Origin: a virus
Reading direction: 5' to 3' (one strand)
Length of the DNA stretch: 30,646 nucleotides
Virus record (IMG/VR): IMGVR_UViG_3300005265_000747
Span: 1 to 30,646 of that record
Shown piece after piece: positions 14,716-22,056 of the stretch; within the stretch, counting starts at the first letter, position 1; each line of letters opens with the position of its first letter. Both the position numbers and the translations under genes were made by a program. The notes under the pieces are model-generated. The model worked only from the letters and a program-made list of their open reading frames with translations, was not told where the DNA came from and did no database searches.

Positions 14716-15507
14716 TTAACAATTAAGAATAAAATAATCTAGATAAAAGCAATTTTGACCAATAGCATGCCAACACCAAACTTTGAATTTTGATAGTTTC
14801 TTTCCTTCAACAAGATGAGGTCTCACATTGTATTTGGTCCAGTCGTTATATAAAGTAAATTCTTTTGTGGTAGAAGAACCATCACTATAGGTAGCTACCC
14901 ATTTCATATATGAGGTTTCTGCGCAAATACGGGCATAAAAATAAAGTTCATTAATAAAATTAACAGGAATAGGAACTCCATAAATATCTTCAAAATTCTG
15001 CTCAATTGAGGAAGTACCAAAACCTACGGCACATTTACTTCCATCTTTTCCTAAGTCACCAATTTCCCAAGTTCCAGATTTTGACCAATAAGAGAAATCT
15101 CCAGTTTCGAAAGAATTATTCTTAAACATTTGTCCCGAAAAATAATATGGAGTAATGCTTTTAGCTATAAATTGAAAGTCTTCAGTGATTATCCCGCCTT
15201 GTCCTCCTATGAATGAGCCTTTTGATAGTTTACAATTTTCTACCAAAATACCCATTTTATCCACTTCAAGATCTAGTTCAAAGGTACTAGATGAATTTAA
15301 AAGGTTAAAGTAATAAGAATTAACCCAAGCTTTCTTAAAACTTCCTTGAAGTAAACGTTCTCCAGGAATTATTGTTGAAGGGAACCTTGCTCCAGCTTCA
15401 AAATAAGTCTCAGAGTTTTCCTCTATTTCTAATCTCCAGTTTTCGACATATCCTATTTCGATCCCATCAAGGAATAATTTTGCTTTCCACCCTTTATAAA
15501 CTGGCAT
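14716..15507 (-). CDS. Tail tube protein paralogue 2 with C-terminal carbohydrate-binding-like jelly-roll
   Basis: 263 residues, twice the length of its neighbours. Residues 1-120 are a tail tube domain (MPVYKGWKAKL, EIGY, ETYFEAGARFPSTIIPG, GSFKKAWVNS, DFQFIAKS). Residues 131-263 start NNSFETGDFSYWSKSG, then a beta-sandwich with YMKWVATYSDGS and a CFYLDYF end, a carbohydrate-binding-module-like jelly-roll also found at the end of the hub. The start TAATG overlaps the stop of paralogue 1. It probably decorates the tube outside, perhaps for glycan binding. It could be a minor tube subunit, as in phages that mix two tube proteins. Confidence 0.75.
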   Translation of the reverse strand: MPVYKGWKAKLFLDGIEIGYVENWRLEIEENSETYFEAGARFPSTIIPGERLLQGSFKKAWVNSYYFNLLNSSSTFELDLEVDKMGILVENCKLSKGSFIGGQGGIITEDFQFIAKSITPYYFSGQMFKNNSFETGDFSYWSKSGTWEIGDLGKDGSKCAVGFGTSSIEQNFEDIYGVPIPVNFINELYFYARICAETSYMKWVATYSDGSSTTKEFTLYNDWTKYNVRPHLVEGKKLSKFKVWCWHAIGQNCFYLDYFILNC

Positions 15508-15911
15508 TAGACAACAGCCACAGATTTAGCTATGAAAGTATAATCTTCAGTTAAAACTCCTTCTTGAGGGATAGTAATCGTTCCTTTACTAAATTTACAG
15601 TCATAGACATATAATCCTAATGCAAAACTAGGTGACTGCCCTGGAGGTTTATTCCAGACTTGAATATAGAGATCGAAAGAAGAAAGACTTCCTGAACCAG
15701 AAATCAAACTTAGATAAGTTGTATCAACCCAAGCTCTTTTGAAAGAGCCAGTAATATTCATAGGTCCTTCCACTATTTGAAGGGTACTTCTATTCCCTGC
15801 TTCGAAATAAGCTTCTAAAGAATGATCTATATCAATTCTTACTTGTTGGACTTTGCCAACTTCAGTACCATCTATTAGTATCTTTGCGTTCCAACCTTTG
15901 TAAACTGGCAT
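15507..15911 (-). CDS. Tail tube protein paralogue 1
   Basis: 134 residues; GAGGGAATAAA precedes the ATG. It shares MPVYKGWNAKI, EVGKVQQVRIDIDHSLEAYFEAGNR and GSFKRAWVDTTYLSLISGSGSL with the two following genes, plus the FIAKSVAVV end strand. The family is the phage tail tube/major tail protein (gpV-like) fold. It follows the tail terminator gene with one base between them. Which of the three is the main tube subunit cannot be told. Confidence 0.75.
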   Translation of the reverse strand: MPVYKGWNAKILIDGTEVGKVQQVRIDIDHSLEAYFEAGNRSTLQIVEGPMNITGSFKRAWVDTTYLSLISGSGSLSSFDLYIQVWNKPPGQSPSFALGLYVYDCKFSKGTITIPQEGVLTEDYTFIAKSVAVV

Positions 15912-15912
15912 T

Positions 15913-16407
15913 TTATTCCCTCGGCCATAATACTGTTATTCTTATAGTTATAGTTTTTCTATGAAGAAGATTATCTTCATCTAGAGGATGAGAGAACATT
16001 CCAATTTCTTCAATGTCCAGAATTCCATGACTATTCTTTAGAGTTTCTTTTCCCGTCTCGAGGATTCTGATAACTTTTTCAGCAAGGAAATCTCTCAATT
16101 TAGTACCTACATAAGTTGTAGAATCAAAAGTTGCTTTATCGTTCATCTTAACCCAAACATCAATATCATAATCAATCATAGCTACTTTTGCTAAAGTAAA
16201 TGTACTTCCACTTTCTGTTATTGGAGAAATTTTATCCCCGATTCCTGCAGGACTTAAGATAGCTCCTGTTTGAGTAACAGATATCCTTGGGAAAGTAGCA
16301 TCCATCCGAGGATAATCACTGTAAATCCAATTCCCACTTCCATGGGGATTTGGCATATTATTTCTCAGATGTGTGACAAGAGCTGTAGTTAGATTAACGA
16401 GCCACAA
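15913..16407 (-). CDS. Tail terminator / tail completion protein
   Basis: 164 residues from TTG 16407, which overlaps the preceding gene. Position between the neck gene and the tube gene, plus the layout (a starting helix LTTALVTHLRNN, then FPRISVTQTGA, a YDIDVWVKMND strand and RKTITIRITVLW at the end), fit the gpU/gp17-type terminator fold. Such proteins cap the finished tail and bind the head connector. No single signature motif is diagnostic; confidence is from context and pattern. Confidence 0.6.
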   Translation of the reverse strand: MWLVNLTTALVTHLRNNMPNPHGSGNWIYSDYPRMDATFPRISVTQTGAILSPAGIGDKISPITESGSTFTLAKVAMIDYDIDVWVKMNDKATFDSTTYVGTKLRDFLAEKVIRILETGKETLKNSHGILDIEEIGMFSHPLDEDNLLHRKTITIRITVLWPRE

Positions 16408-16999
16408 TTTGTACTTTCCCTCTTTTACTTCTCATTATAGTTCTCTTCTTGACCTTAATTTCCTTTTCTAAGAACTTAAGAATTTCTCTATGTCTTCTTG
16501 TTACAATTCTATAGATCCAAGGATTTGTTCCTGTTCTAGCAGGTTGTTTGACCTTTCTTGTAATTACCCATGTTTTCGCCCCTTTTTTACCTGGTGGTGG
16601 TCTAGCTACTTTTGGATTTCTAAAGACTAAAGTTCCTAATGGGAATGTCATTGCCTTTCCTTTAATGGTAATTGCTCTTCTCCCAGAATGTAGAGAGAGT
16701 AAAGCCATCAAAGCATGATAAGCAGGACTTCCTCTTATACTTCCTCCTGGAATCCCTATTGTTCTATACTTATACTTTCCATGTGTGGTTCTTATAATTT
16801 TTAAATGTTTTCGTATTAATCCTTTAGGTACTGAAGGGTTATTCCCACTATAAACTGGTGTTTCAGAAATTACTTCTGGATAAATAGAATAAATCCAATC
16901 AGAGAAAGCTTTAAAATAAGCCTCAGCAATTGGCTCTTTAAGATGTTTAGGATAACGTGCTTTAAGTACTAGCCCGATTACTCTTACTTTCCTTGGCAT
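16394..16999 (-). CDS. Neck protein, HK97 gp10-like
   Basis: 201 residues, basic, with start TAATG overlapping the head-closure stop. Typical gp10-like features are the N-terminal helix (AYFKAFSDWIYSIYP) followed by SETPVYSGNNPSVPKGLIRKHLK, comparable to the tail-side P-x-x-[ST]-G-x-L-R motif, and a basic C-terminus with RTIMRSKRGKVQIV. Family members join the head to the tail. Larger and more basic than most, with a proline/glycine-rich central loop (RPPPGKKGAKTW). Function by position and motif. Confidence 0.6.
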   Translation of the reverse strand: MPRKVRVIGLVLKARYPKHLKEPIAEAYFKAFSDWIYSIYPEVISETPVYSGNNPSVPKGLIRKHLKIIRTTHGKYKYRTIGIPGGSIRGSPAYHALMALLSLHSGRRAITIKGKAMTFPLGTLVFRNPKVARPPPGKKGAKTWVITRKVKQPARTGTNPWIYRIVTRRHREILKFLEKEIKVKKRTIMRSKRGKVQIVAR

Positions 17000-17376
17000 T
17001 AGATCACTCTCTTAAGAACCGCTCTTTTGTACCAGATCTTTTCTCCATAATAATAGTCTTCTATTGAATCTATTCTCCAAGTTTTACTGTTCCAAGTAAC
17101 TTCGTCCTCAGCTTCAATACTAATTGTTTTTCCTCGGACTAAATATGATGGAAGAAAAAAGCCAAAAGCATCTCCTATGCTCAGAGTGCCAGGAACTACA
17201 TAAGCTAAGTCCTCAGAAGTTATTTCCTGAATTTCAGCTTTAATTGTATAAGTTCCAGAAACACTTCGACCTCTTTGGCCATAAGCATCTTCTTCATCAC
17301 TATAGGAATATTTAGTAAGAGTAACTTCCTTTCGAAGAATTTTCTTAAGGACATACTTAGGTGGTATCTTTAACAT
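16999..17376 (-). CDS. Head closure (stopper) protein
   Basis: 125 residues from ATG 17376, chosen since AGGTAGGA lies six bases upstream; the longer ORF start at 17409 gives an extra 11 residues with no ribosome site. The beta-rich pattern (LTKYSYSDEEDAYGQRGRS, then EDLAYVVPGTLSIGDAFGFF, then ISIEAEDEVTWNSKTWRIDSIEDYYYG) resembles phage head-closure proteins such as SPP1 gp16. It overlaps the connector gene by 20 bases. Role: seals the connector channel. Confidence 0.6.
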   Translation of the reverse strand: MLKIPPKYVLKKILRKEVTLTKYSYSDEEDAYGQRGRSVSGTYTIKAEIQEITSEDLAYVVPGTLSIGDAFGFFLPSYLVRGKTISIEAEDEVTWNSKTWRIDSIEDYYYGEKIWYKRAVLKRVI

Positions 17377-18064
17377 AGCGTTTCCTACCTCTACTTTCTT
17401 CATAATCAACTACAGTCCCTGGTCCCCTGAATCTACCTTTTATCCTAGGAGCAAGAACCATTTTTCTATATCTGACATAGTCCATAGGAACAGAAGTTAT
17501 TTGGTTGACTATTCTAAAGAACTCTTCTCTTAATCTTTCCCATGGTTGAACACTTCTTACTCTTATCCCACCAATTGCAAAAGTTTCTGGCACTAGATAT
17601 TGTTCTCTAGCAACCCAAAGCATTCCAGCATAATAAGCTGTTGCTAAATTAACTAAATCCCAATCAATAGCTTTAGTATAATAGGAATAATCTATAGTTA
17701 TTTTCTCCACATCAGTAGATGGTGCAGAACTTAAGACAAATTTCCCATGTTCGGGATAAAAAGTAGAAACAGTAGCTTCTACCCTTGAACCAGGGTCATC
17801 TTCATCAGTCCATAAATAAATAGTAAAATCGTTAGTAGTTATTTTCTTATCAAAGTCTGTATCTGCTATGAACTTATTAGAAACAGAGAAAGTATTATTA
17901 CTTCCATTTATAGACCCTGTCATGGTTTCATCTTTAATTTGAACTTGCCAATACTTAATTACTACGTGTTGAGCTTTATCTATAAATTCTTCTAGAATAT
18001 CATCAGGTGCATCTTCTATAGTAACACCCAATAAGTCTCTAATCTCTTGAGGAGTAGTATACAT
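17357..18064 (-). CDS. Head-tail connector/adaptor protein (gp6/gp15-like)
   Basis: About 235 residues from the ATG at 18064 (MYTTPQEIRDLLG); the open frame goes back to 18121, but those residues are not typical. Starts with the helical EIRDLLGVTIEDAPDDILEEFIDKAQHVV seen in phage gp6-like connectors, where a short PD-x-x-[IL]-x-x-x-I motif precedes a long helix. A beta-rich insertion (60-140) follows, then helices. A GTTTAAATG box lies 36 bases upstream of ATG 18064. The family forms a 12-subunit ring below the portal. Confidence 0.65.
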   Translation of the reverse strand: MYTTPQEIRDLLGVTIEDAPDDILEEFIDKAQHVVIKYWQVQIKDETMTGSINGSNNTFSVSNKFIADTDFDKKITTNDFTIYLWTDEDDPGSRVEATVSTFYPEHGKFVLSSAPSTDVEKITIDYSYYTKAIDWDLVNLATAYYAGMLWVAREQYLVPETFAIGGIRVRSVQPWERLREEFFRIVNQITSVPMDYVRYRKMVLAPRIKGRFRGPGTVVDYEESRGRKRYVKDTT

Positions 18065-18093
18065 CTTCCTCACTAGAAATACTTCATCTACCA

Positions 18094-18105
18094 CACATTT
18101 AAACC
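18094..18105 (-). promoter_or_regulatory. TATA-like promoter box before the connector gene
   Basis: GGTTTAAATGTG on the minus strand, about 36 bases before ATG 18064, the same spacing as boxes at 14700, 21590 and 25643. It lies just after the terminator-like hairpin that follows the capsid gene, which suggests a fresh start for neck and tail genes. Confidence 0.45.
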
Positions 18106-18146
18106 TTATGAGAAAACACACAAATTAGAACTTAAAATATTTGGGA

Positions 18147-18192
18147 GAAAAAACAAAAAGAAAAGGTTAAACGATCACACAGGATCGTAACC
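18147..18192 (-). terminator. Intrinsic-type terminator after the major capsid gene
   Basis: On the minus strand GGTTA-CGATC, loop CTGTGT, GATCG-TT-TAACC forms a 10-bp stem with a two-base bulge. It is followed by T4-C-T5-G-T6 (18147-18164). It lies 30 bases after the capsid stop. This is the strongest terminator-like signal in the window and may limit read-through so that capsid is made in excess. Confidence 0.65.
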
Positions 18193-18221
18193 TAAATTTT
18201 ATTTAACTTTTAACTGGCAGC

Positions 18222-19256
18222 TTAAAGATCAGCTGAACCGTCTGTTATGTTAACTATCAGTTCCAGAGCATCTTTGTCTGTTACCTTGACACCATACTCC
18301 ACATAGAAGTATAGTTCTATCGAGTCAGTTGCAGGATTATCCCATCTCTTCATATCTAGCCTTCTTCTTACTGCAAACCAAGCAGCTCTGGTTGGGTCTA
18401 TAACTAGAGCAGCTCCATCAGGCATTTGAGTTGTAACCAAGACTTTCAGACCAGCTATCTTACCTATCTCACCATTGACTATTGGTTCATTAGTTCCATA
18501 TTTAGCAGCATCAATGAACATATTGCTCTTCAGAATTCCACCCAAAGCATTAGGATGAATTACTATGAACTGAGGACGCCATTTTCTTGCTTTAACTGCT
18601 GTTACTGCTTTGACTATTGCTTTATAGCCATTCACTGACCAAGTGCCTTCAGAGAGAGCATCTACACAGTAACTCTTACCATGAGCAGATTGCCAATAAG
18701 TTATTGTACAAGCACCTGAAGCAACTATTTTGCCATCATAGTAATCTGCCTTTACAAAGTTACTTTCTGACTCTTCAACATAGACAAGAGCTCCGCCAGA
18801 TATTGTCGCAGTTCCTGCAGCTCCAAAGGTATGAGCATCCTCTGTATAATCCAGCAATGCTTTCATAATATCAGAGTCTTCTTTGTCTGCCAAAGCAATT
18901 CCTGCTTCTGTGACCGCATCCCTTATCAGGTTAAGTTCACAGCCTTCTATAGCTTCTTGAGTTATGTGCACTGCCACACCCTTCTTTGAGGGCGTAATTG
19001 TATTAGAAGTATAAGTTATTTTGGAGCTAGATAGTTCTGTTCCTTCTGAAACATCTTGAGCTGTCAAGGTTCCTCTGCGTCCAATTACTATTGAACGCCC
19101 TTTAGTCCTAACAAGGTCTTCATTTATTCGGACCAAGTTACGACCAAATCTACGAGCCCTTGCAGCTTCTTCTACTTCATCAAGGATAACCTTTGGTATC
19201 AAGTCTGTGATAGCAGAGACACTTATTGTACTTGCCAGTTCTTCTAAACTTTTCAT
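18222..19256 (-). CDS. Major capsid protein (HK97 fold, N4-gp56/P22-coat-like)
   Basis: 344 residues from ATG 19256 (MKSLEELASTISVSAI); GGGTGA lies eight bases upstream, the in-frame GTG at 19268 belongs to that site. The segment TLTAQDVSEGTELSSSKITYTS followed by ITPSKKGVAVHITQEAIEG is the hallmark E-loop/spine region of the N4-gp56 and P22-coat branch of HK97-fold capsids. RWRPQFIVIHPNALGGIL and GLKVLVTTQMPDG fit the A-domain. It follows the protease-scaffold gene as expected. It is flanked by its own promoter box and by a hairpin terminator, consistent with high expression. Confidence 0.85.
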   Translation of the reverse strand: MKSLEELASTISVSAITDLIPKVILDEVEEAARARRFGRNLVRINEDLVRTKGRSIVIGRRGTLTAQDVSEGTELSSSKITYTSNTITPSKKGVAVHITQEAIEGCELNLIRDAVTEAGIALADKEDSDIMKALLDYTEDAHTFGAAGTATISGGALVYVEESESNFVKADYYDGKIVASGACTITYWQSAHGKSYCVDALSEGTWSVNGYKAIVKAVTAVKARKWRPQFIVIHPNALGGILKSNMFIDAAKYGTNEPIVNGEIGKIAGLKVLVTTQMPDGAALVIDPTRAAWFAVRRRLDMKRWDNPATDSIELYFYVEYGVKVTDKDALELIVNITDGSADL

Positions 19257-19269
19257 TTTTATATTCACC

Positions 19270-19285
19270 CTTGTATATTTACAAG
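19270..19285 (-). promoter_or_regulatory. Perfect palindrome in the capsid leader
   Basis: CTTGTA-AATA-TACAAG, arms of six bases, immediately before the GGGTGA ribosome site of the capsid gene. As DNA it is a possible operator; as RNA a short hairpin that could block or protect the ribosome site. No protein that binds it is identified. Confidence 0.4.
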
Positions 19286-19310
19286 AGTACGTAATATAGA
19301 AAGAAAGAAT

Positions 19311-19321
19311 TATATTTAAAA
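19311..19321 (-). promoter_or_regulatory. TATA-like promoter box before the capsid gene
   Basis: TTTTAAATATAAT, about 60 bases before ATG 19256, giving a leader of about 35 bases that holds the palindrome. The sequence also includes TATAAT, so a bacterial -10 box is an alternative, though no good -35 is seen. Confidence 0.5.
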
Positions 19322-19331
19322 GTAGTCCTTA

Positions 19332-19568
19332 CTATTCTCTTCCTCTTTTTATAAGATCATGCTTAAGGGCATAGTGCAAGAGTTCAGCTACATCGTATTC
19401 TCGAAGCATCTCTTCTATTTCTTCTCTGCTAGGCTGATCTTCTTTTACTTCTGTATTTGAAGGTTTAGAAACCTGTTGCTGAATTTGCATTTTTTGGATT
19501 TCAACAAGACTCTCTACTGCTTTCTTAAGTTCTTTGATTTGCTCTTCTAGAGATTTTTCTTCTGACAT
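19332..19568 (-). CDS. Small coiled-coil protein between protease-scaffold and capsid
   Basis: 78 residues: a coiled-coil front (SLEEQIKELKKAVESLVEIQKMQ), a Gln/Ser/Thr/Pro linker and a helical end (REEIEEMLREYDVAELLHYALKHDLIKRG). The ATG follows GAGGAAGGACG. Proteins of this size between scaffold and coat genes in other phages are decoration, scaffold-helper or capsid-stabilising proteins. No motif decides between them, so the role is unknown. Confidence 0.55.
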   Translation of the reverse strand: MSEEKSLEEQIKELKKAVESLVEIQKMQIQQQVSKPSNTEVKEDQPSREEIEEMLREYDVAELLHYALKHDLIKRGRE

Positions 19569-19592
19569 CGTCCTTCCTCTTTAGAGAGAAGC

Positions 19593-21557
19593 TTAGAATT
19601 TTTTCTTCTTGATTAGCTCAAGAAGGATCTCAGGGTAGTTTTCCCTGACAAATTTCTCTAGTTCTTCTGGAGTAGGTTCTTTCTTTTCTTCTTTAGGCTC
19701 TTCAGCTTTTGGAGCTTCTTCTTGGACTGTTTCTTCTTGCTTAGTTTCTGCAGGTTTCTCTTCTATGGGTTTTTCTTCTGAAGGCTTAGATTCAACTTTG
19801 GGCTCTTCTACCTTTGGAGTTGCTACTTCCTCTTTTTTAACTTCTGGTTTAGGTTCCACAGGTTGTTCTGTCTTTTCTATTTCTTCTTTCACTTCTGGTT
19901 TAGGCTCTTCTGTTTGAATTTCCTCGGTTTTCTCGACTTTAGGTTCGACTGGTTTACTTTCTTCTGCCTTTGGTGTCTCTTCTTTGATTTCCTCTTTCTT
20001 TTCAGCACAAGGTTCTTCAGGACATGGTTTCTTTTCTTGAGGAGCTTCTTCCATTTTAGTAACCTCAGGTACTTCATTCCCTAACTCCTTTATATCTGTT
20101 GCCGACTTCTCTTCAAGAGACTTAGTTATTTCTTCTGTTTGTTCTTCAATTGTAGCAGACTTCTGTTCTTTTTTCCATTCAGCAGCACAAGCTTTCATTC
20201 TCTTAACAACATCCGGAATTTCTTCTGCCTTTTCTTTCATACACTTTTTCATAAAGTCTTTGTAATTACCTGCTAATTCTAGAAGATCTAAAAGTTCTTC
20301 TTCTGCTGATTTCTCTTCTGGTTTAGGTACACATTTTTTCTGCTCAGGATCCCAAACTTGTCCTTCTGGGCATTTATATTCTGGTTCCTTCTCTTGTTTC
20401 TCTTCTTTTTCTTTTTCTTCTTCCTCTTCTTCCTCTTCGTCTTCTTTGTCTGCATCAGACTTAGGCATTGGATATTTACCGTAGTAAGGATAGTAAGGAT
20501 ATCCATAGTAAGGATATTGCCCTTTGCCATAGTAAGGATATTTGTAGTAAGGATATCCATAATAGCCATAGTACACTGAAACTACTTTTCTACCTCTTTT
20601 CTTAAGTTCTGCTACTTCTTCAGGACTCTCAAGTTCTAAGACAGCCCAAAGAGATTTCTTCTCTGGTTTCTTTGCTTTCTTTTTCTTCTTTGGCTTGTAA
20701 GGATAGTATGGGTAATACGGATAGTATGGATATGGGTATTTGCCATAGTATGGATAAGGATATCTATAGCCATAGTAATAAGTCACTACTTTCTTTCTTG
20801 CATTCTCTTCTAGTTCAGAAAGATCTTCTAGTTCAACAACAGCATAGAGTTTTGGTGATTCTATTTCAGAGAGATCGATTTCTTCTTCCTCTTCCTCTTC
20901 CTCTTCTTCCTCAGTTTTCAATTCTTCAAGGACTTCTTCTTTTTCTTCTTTTTCTGACATTTTTTCCACTGCCTCTTTCTTTTCAATATTTATATTTAAT
21001 CTTTTTGACAGTTCTTCTACTGCAAATATGAAACACTTATCACATGCAGGAGACTTTACGAGAGAAAGTTCGTTGAACAAGTAATTAAAGCCTATAGACT
21101 GTTCAGAGTTAATTGGGAACTTGTCTAACCAAGTTGAACAAGAGACTGCTGGGAAAGTTCCATCTTTAACTTTCTTAATAGCTTCTGGGTCTGTAACTTC
21201 TGCCTTAAAGATTAAGGACCTAAGAGTAGGATCATAATAAGTTTCTAAGACTTTGCCAACAGTTCTATCCTTAAAGTGTTCATCTAAACCATGTTCAACT
21301 TTCAAAGGTTTGCCCTCTAGTCTCTTAACTGCTTTCGCTATTTCCTCTTTCGGATAAAGAACATTTTTCCAGACTCCTTCAGTCAAGGCTACTCCCGAAA
21401 TTATTAATTTCTCCTTTTTCTCTTCTAATGAAATAAAAGGAAGAGAAAACTCTACTTTCTCATGAGTAATATTCTTAGCCGTTTTCAATAATCTTTCTAA
21501 TTGTTCTCTCTCAGCTTTAATTACATCAAATATTCCAGATGAGTCTGAAATATCCAA
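19593..21557 (-). CDS. Prohead protease fused to a Glu-rich, Tyr/Pro-repeat scaffold (XkdF-like)
   Basis: 654 residues from TTG 21557 with AGGTGA six bases before. The protease domain (about 1-185) has ISGVALTEGVWKN, the H in VEHG (H89), S in VSCST (139/141) and E in NELSLVKSPA (E163), matching the H-S-E triad pattern of S78/XkdF-type phage proteases. Beyond 200 it is scaffold-like: a run of about 15 Glu, then two related modules (237-290 and 303-366), each with an [LY]-x-AV-x-ELE helix followed by Tyr/Pro/Gly repeats. A CPEGQVWDPEQKKC two-cysteine loop (396-409), a helical part with C439 and C457, and a long Lys/Glu/Pro tail to the end follow. Such fusions are cleaved during capsid maturation. 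Confidence 0.8.
   Translation of the reverse strand: MDISDSSGIFDVIKAEREQLERLLKTAKNITHEKVEFSLPFISLEEKKEKLIISGVALTEGVWKNVLYPKEEIAKAVKRLEGKPLKVEHGLDEHFKDRTVGKVLETYYDPTLRSLIFKAEVTDPEAIKKVKDGTFPAVSCSTWLDKFPINSEQSIGFNYLFNELSLVKSPACDKCFIFAVEELSKRLNINIEKKEAVEKMSEKEEKEEVLEELKTEEEEEEEEEEEIDLSEIESPKLYAVVELEDLSELEENARKKVVTYYYGYRYPYPYYGKYPYPYYPYYPYYPYKPKKKKKAKKPEKKSLWAVLELESPEEVAELKKRGRKVVSVYYGYYGYPYYKYPYYGKGQYPYYGYPYYPYYGKYPMPKSDADKEDEEEEEEEEKEKEEKQEKEPEYKCPEGQVWDPEQKKCVPKPEEKSAEEELLDLLELAGNYKDFMKKCMKEKAEEIPDVVKRMKACAAEWKKEQKSATIEEQTEEITKSLEEKSATDIKELGNEVPEVTKMEEAPQEKKPCPEEPCAEKKEEIKEETPKAEESKPVEPKVEKTEEIQTEEPKPEVKEEIEKTEQPVEPKPEVKKEEVATPKVEEPKVESKPSEEKPIEEKPAETKQEETVQEEAPKAEEPKEEKKEPTPEELEKFVRENYPEILLELIKKKKF
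20460..20849 (-). repeat. Duplicated coding module with Tyr/Pro/Gly repeats
   Basis: Two copies of a unit in the protease-scaffold gene: copy 1 encodes LYAVVELED, an Arg/Lys KVV, then YGYRYPYPYYGKYPY and more; copy 2 encodes LWAVLELES, KVV, then YGYYGYPYYKYPYYG. At DNA level the tail is a loose tandem array of units like CCATAGTAAGGATA (plus strand). The two helices differ while the layout is the same, so the duplication is not recent. The Tyr-rich arrays may have spread by slippage. Confidence 0.75.
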
Positions 21558-21589
21558 TATCTCTCACCTACTCTTAAAGAATTGAATAT

Positions 21590-21601
21590 TTTTATTTAAG
21601 T
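21590..21601 (-). promoter_or_regulatory. TATA-like promoter box before the protease-scaffold gene
   Basis: ACTTAAATAAAA on the minus strand, about 40 bases before TTG 21557, the spacing seen at the other boxes. Confidence 0.4.
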
Positions 21602-22056
21602 TCTTCTTCATCATCTAATATCTCCCATAGAATAGGAGTAAAGTCCTTCTTTCCAATACAACTTAATTCTTCCTCAAATCTAACTACTAAGTTTCCCGTT
21701 AGACTTAATTCCATTTTTACGGGATAAGAAAGGATCCCTCTTAGAGGGAACTTATGAGCAAAAGGAATAGAAGTCGAACCAATTAAAGAAAGACTTTTAC
21801 TAAAACTTAAAGACGGAAAGCCTGTAATTAGAAACTTAGAAAAGAAAGGAGAAAAAGGAGCTCCTTTAACTAAAACAAAACTTTTGTAGGGAAATACTTT
21901 ATCACCAAAGACTTTAATTGTTTCTCTGAACTTTCTTCGTCTAACAGGAATTACTCTAGTAATTATTTTCTTAATAACTTTAATTATCCATTTAAGCCAG
22001 CCATAGCCTTGAGTAATAAGAGAAGAACCACCTAGTCCCTTAGTTACTATACTCAT
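21592..22056 (-). CDS. Fibre-like protein with seven exact 14-residue glycine repeats
   Basis: 154 residues. The N-terminus (1-45) has a hydrophobic helix and a basic cluster. From residue 47 on, glycines fall at 51, 65, 79, 93, 107, 121 and 135, exactly 14 apart. Each unit has the form hydrophobic-x-hydrophobic-x-G then about nine residues with a central F/V/Y strand (e.g. LSLIG, FPLRG, LSLTG). This resembles the 15-residue repeat of adenovirus and reovirus fibre shafts (triple beta-spiral). A beta-solenoid is the alternative. The TAATG start overlaps the previous gene. It ends in an acidic tail. Confidence 0.65.
   Translation of the reverse strand: MSIVTKGLGGSSLITQGYGWLKWIIKVIKKIITRVIPVRRRKFRETIKVFGDKVFPYKSFVLVKGAPFSPFFSKFLITGFPSLSFSKSLSLIGSTSIPFAHKFPLRGILSYPVKMELSLTGNLVVRFEEELSCIGKKDFTPILWEILDDEEELK

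Noticed and set aside
11395-16407. Contractile tail (sheath, baseplate wedge) genes
   Set aside because: No sheath-sized protein lies between terminator and tube; all genes fit a long non-contractile tail.
20358-20579. Antisense Phe/Leu-rich frames opposite the protease-scaffold gene
   Set aside because: They are mirror images of Glu/Lys- and Tyr-rich codons in the real gene and lack ribosome sites.
20460-20780. CRISPR-like or microsatellite array from GTAAGGATA-type repeats
   Set aside because: Units are irregular, have no unique spacers and stay in the coding frame as Tyr/Pro repeats.
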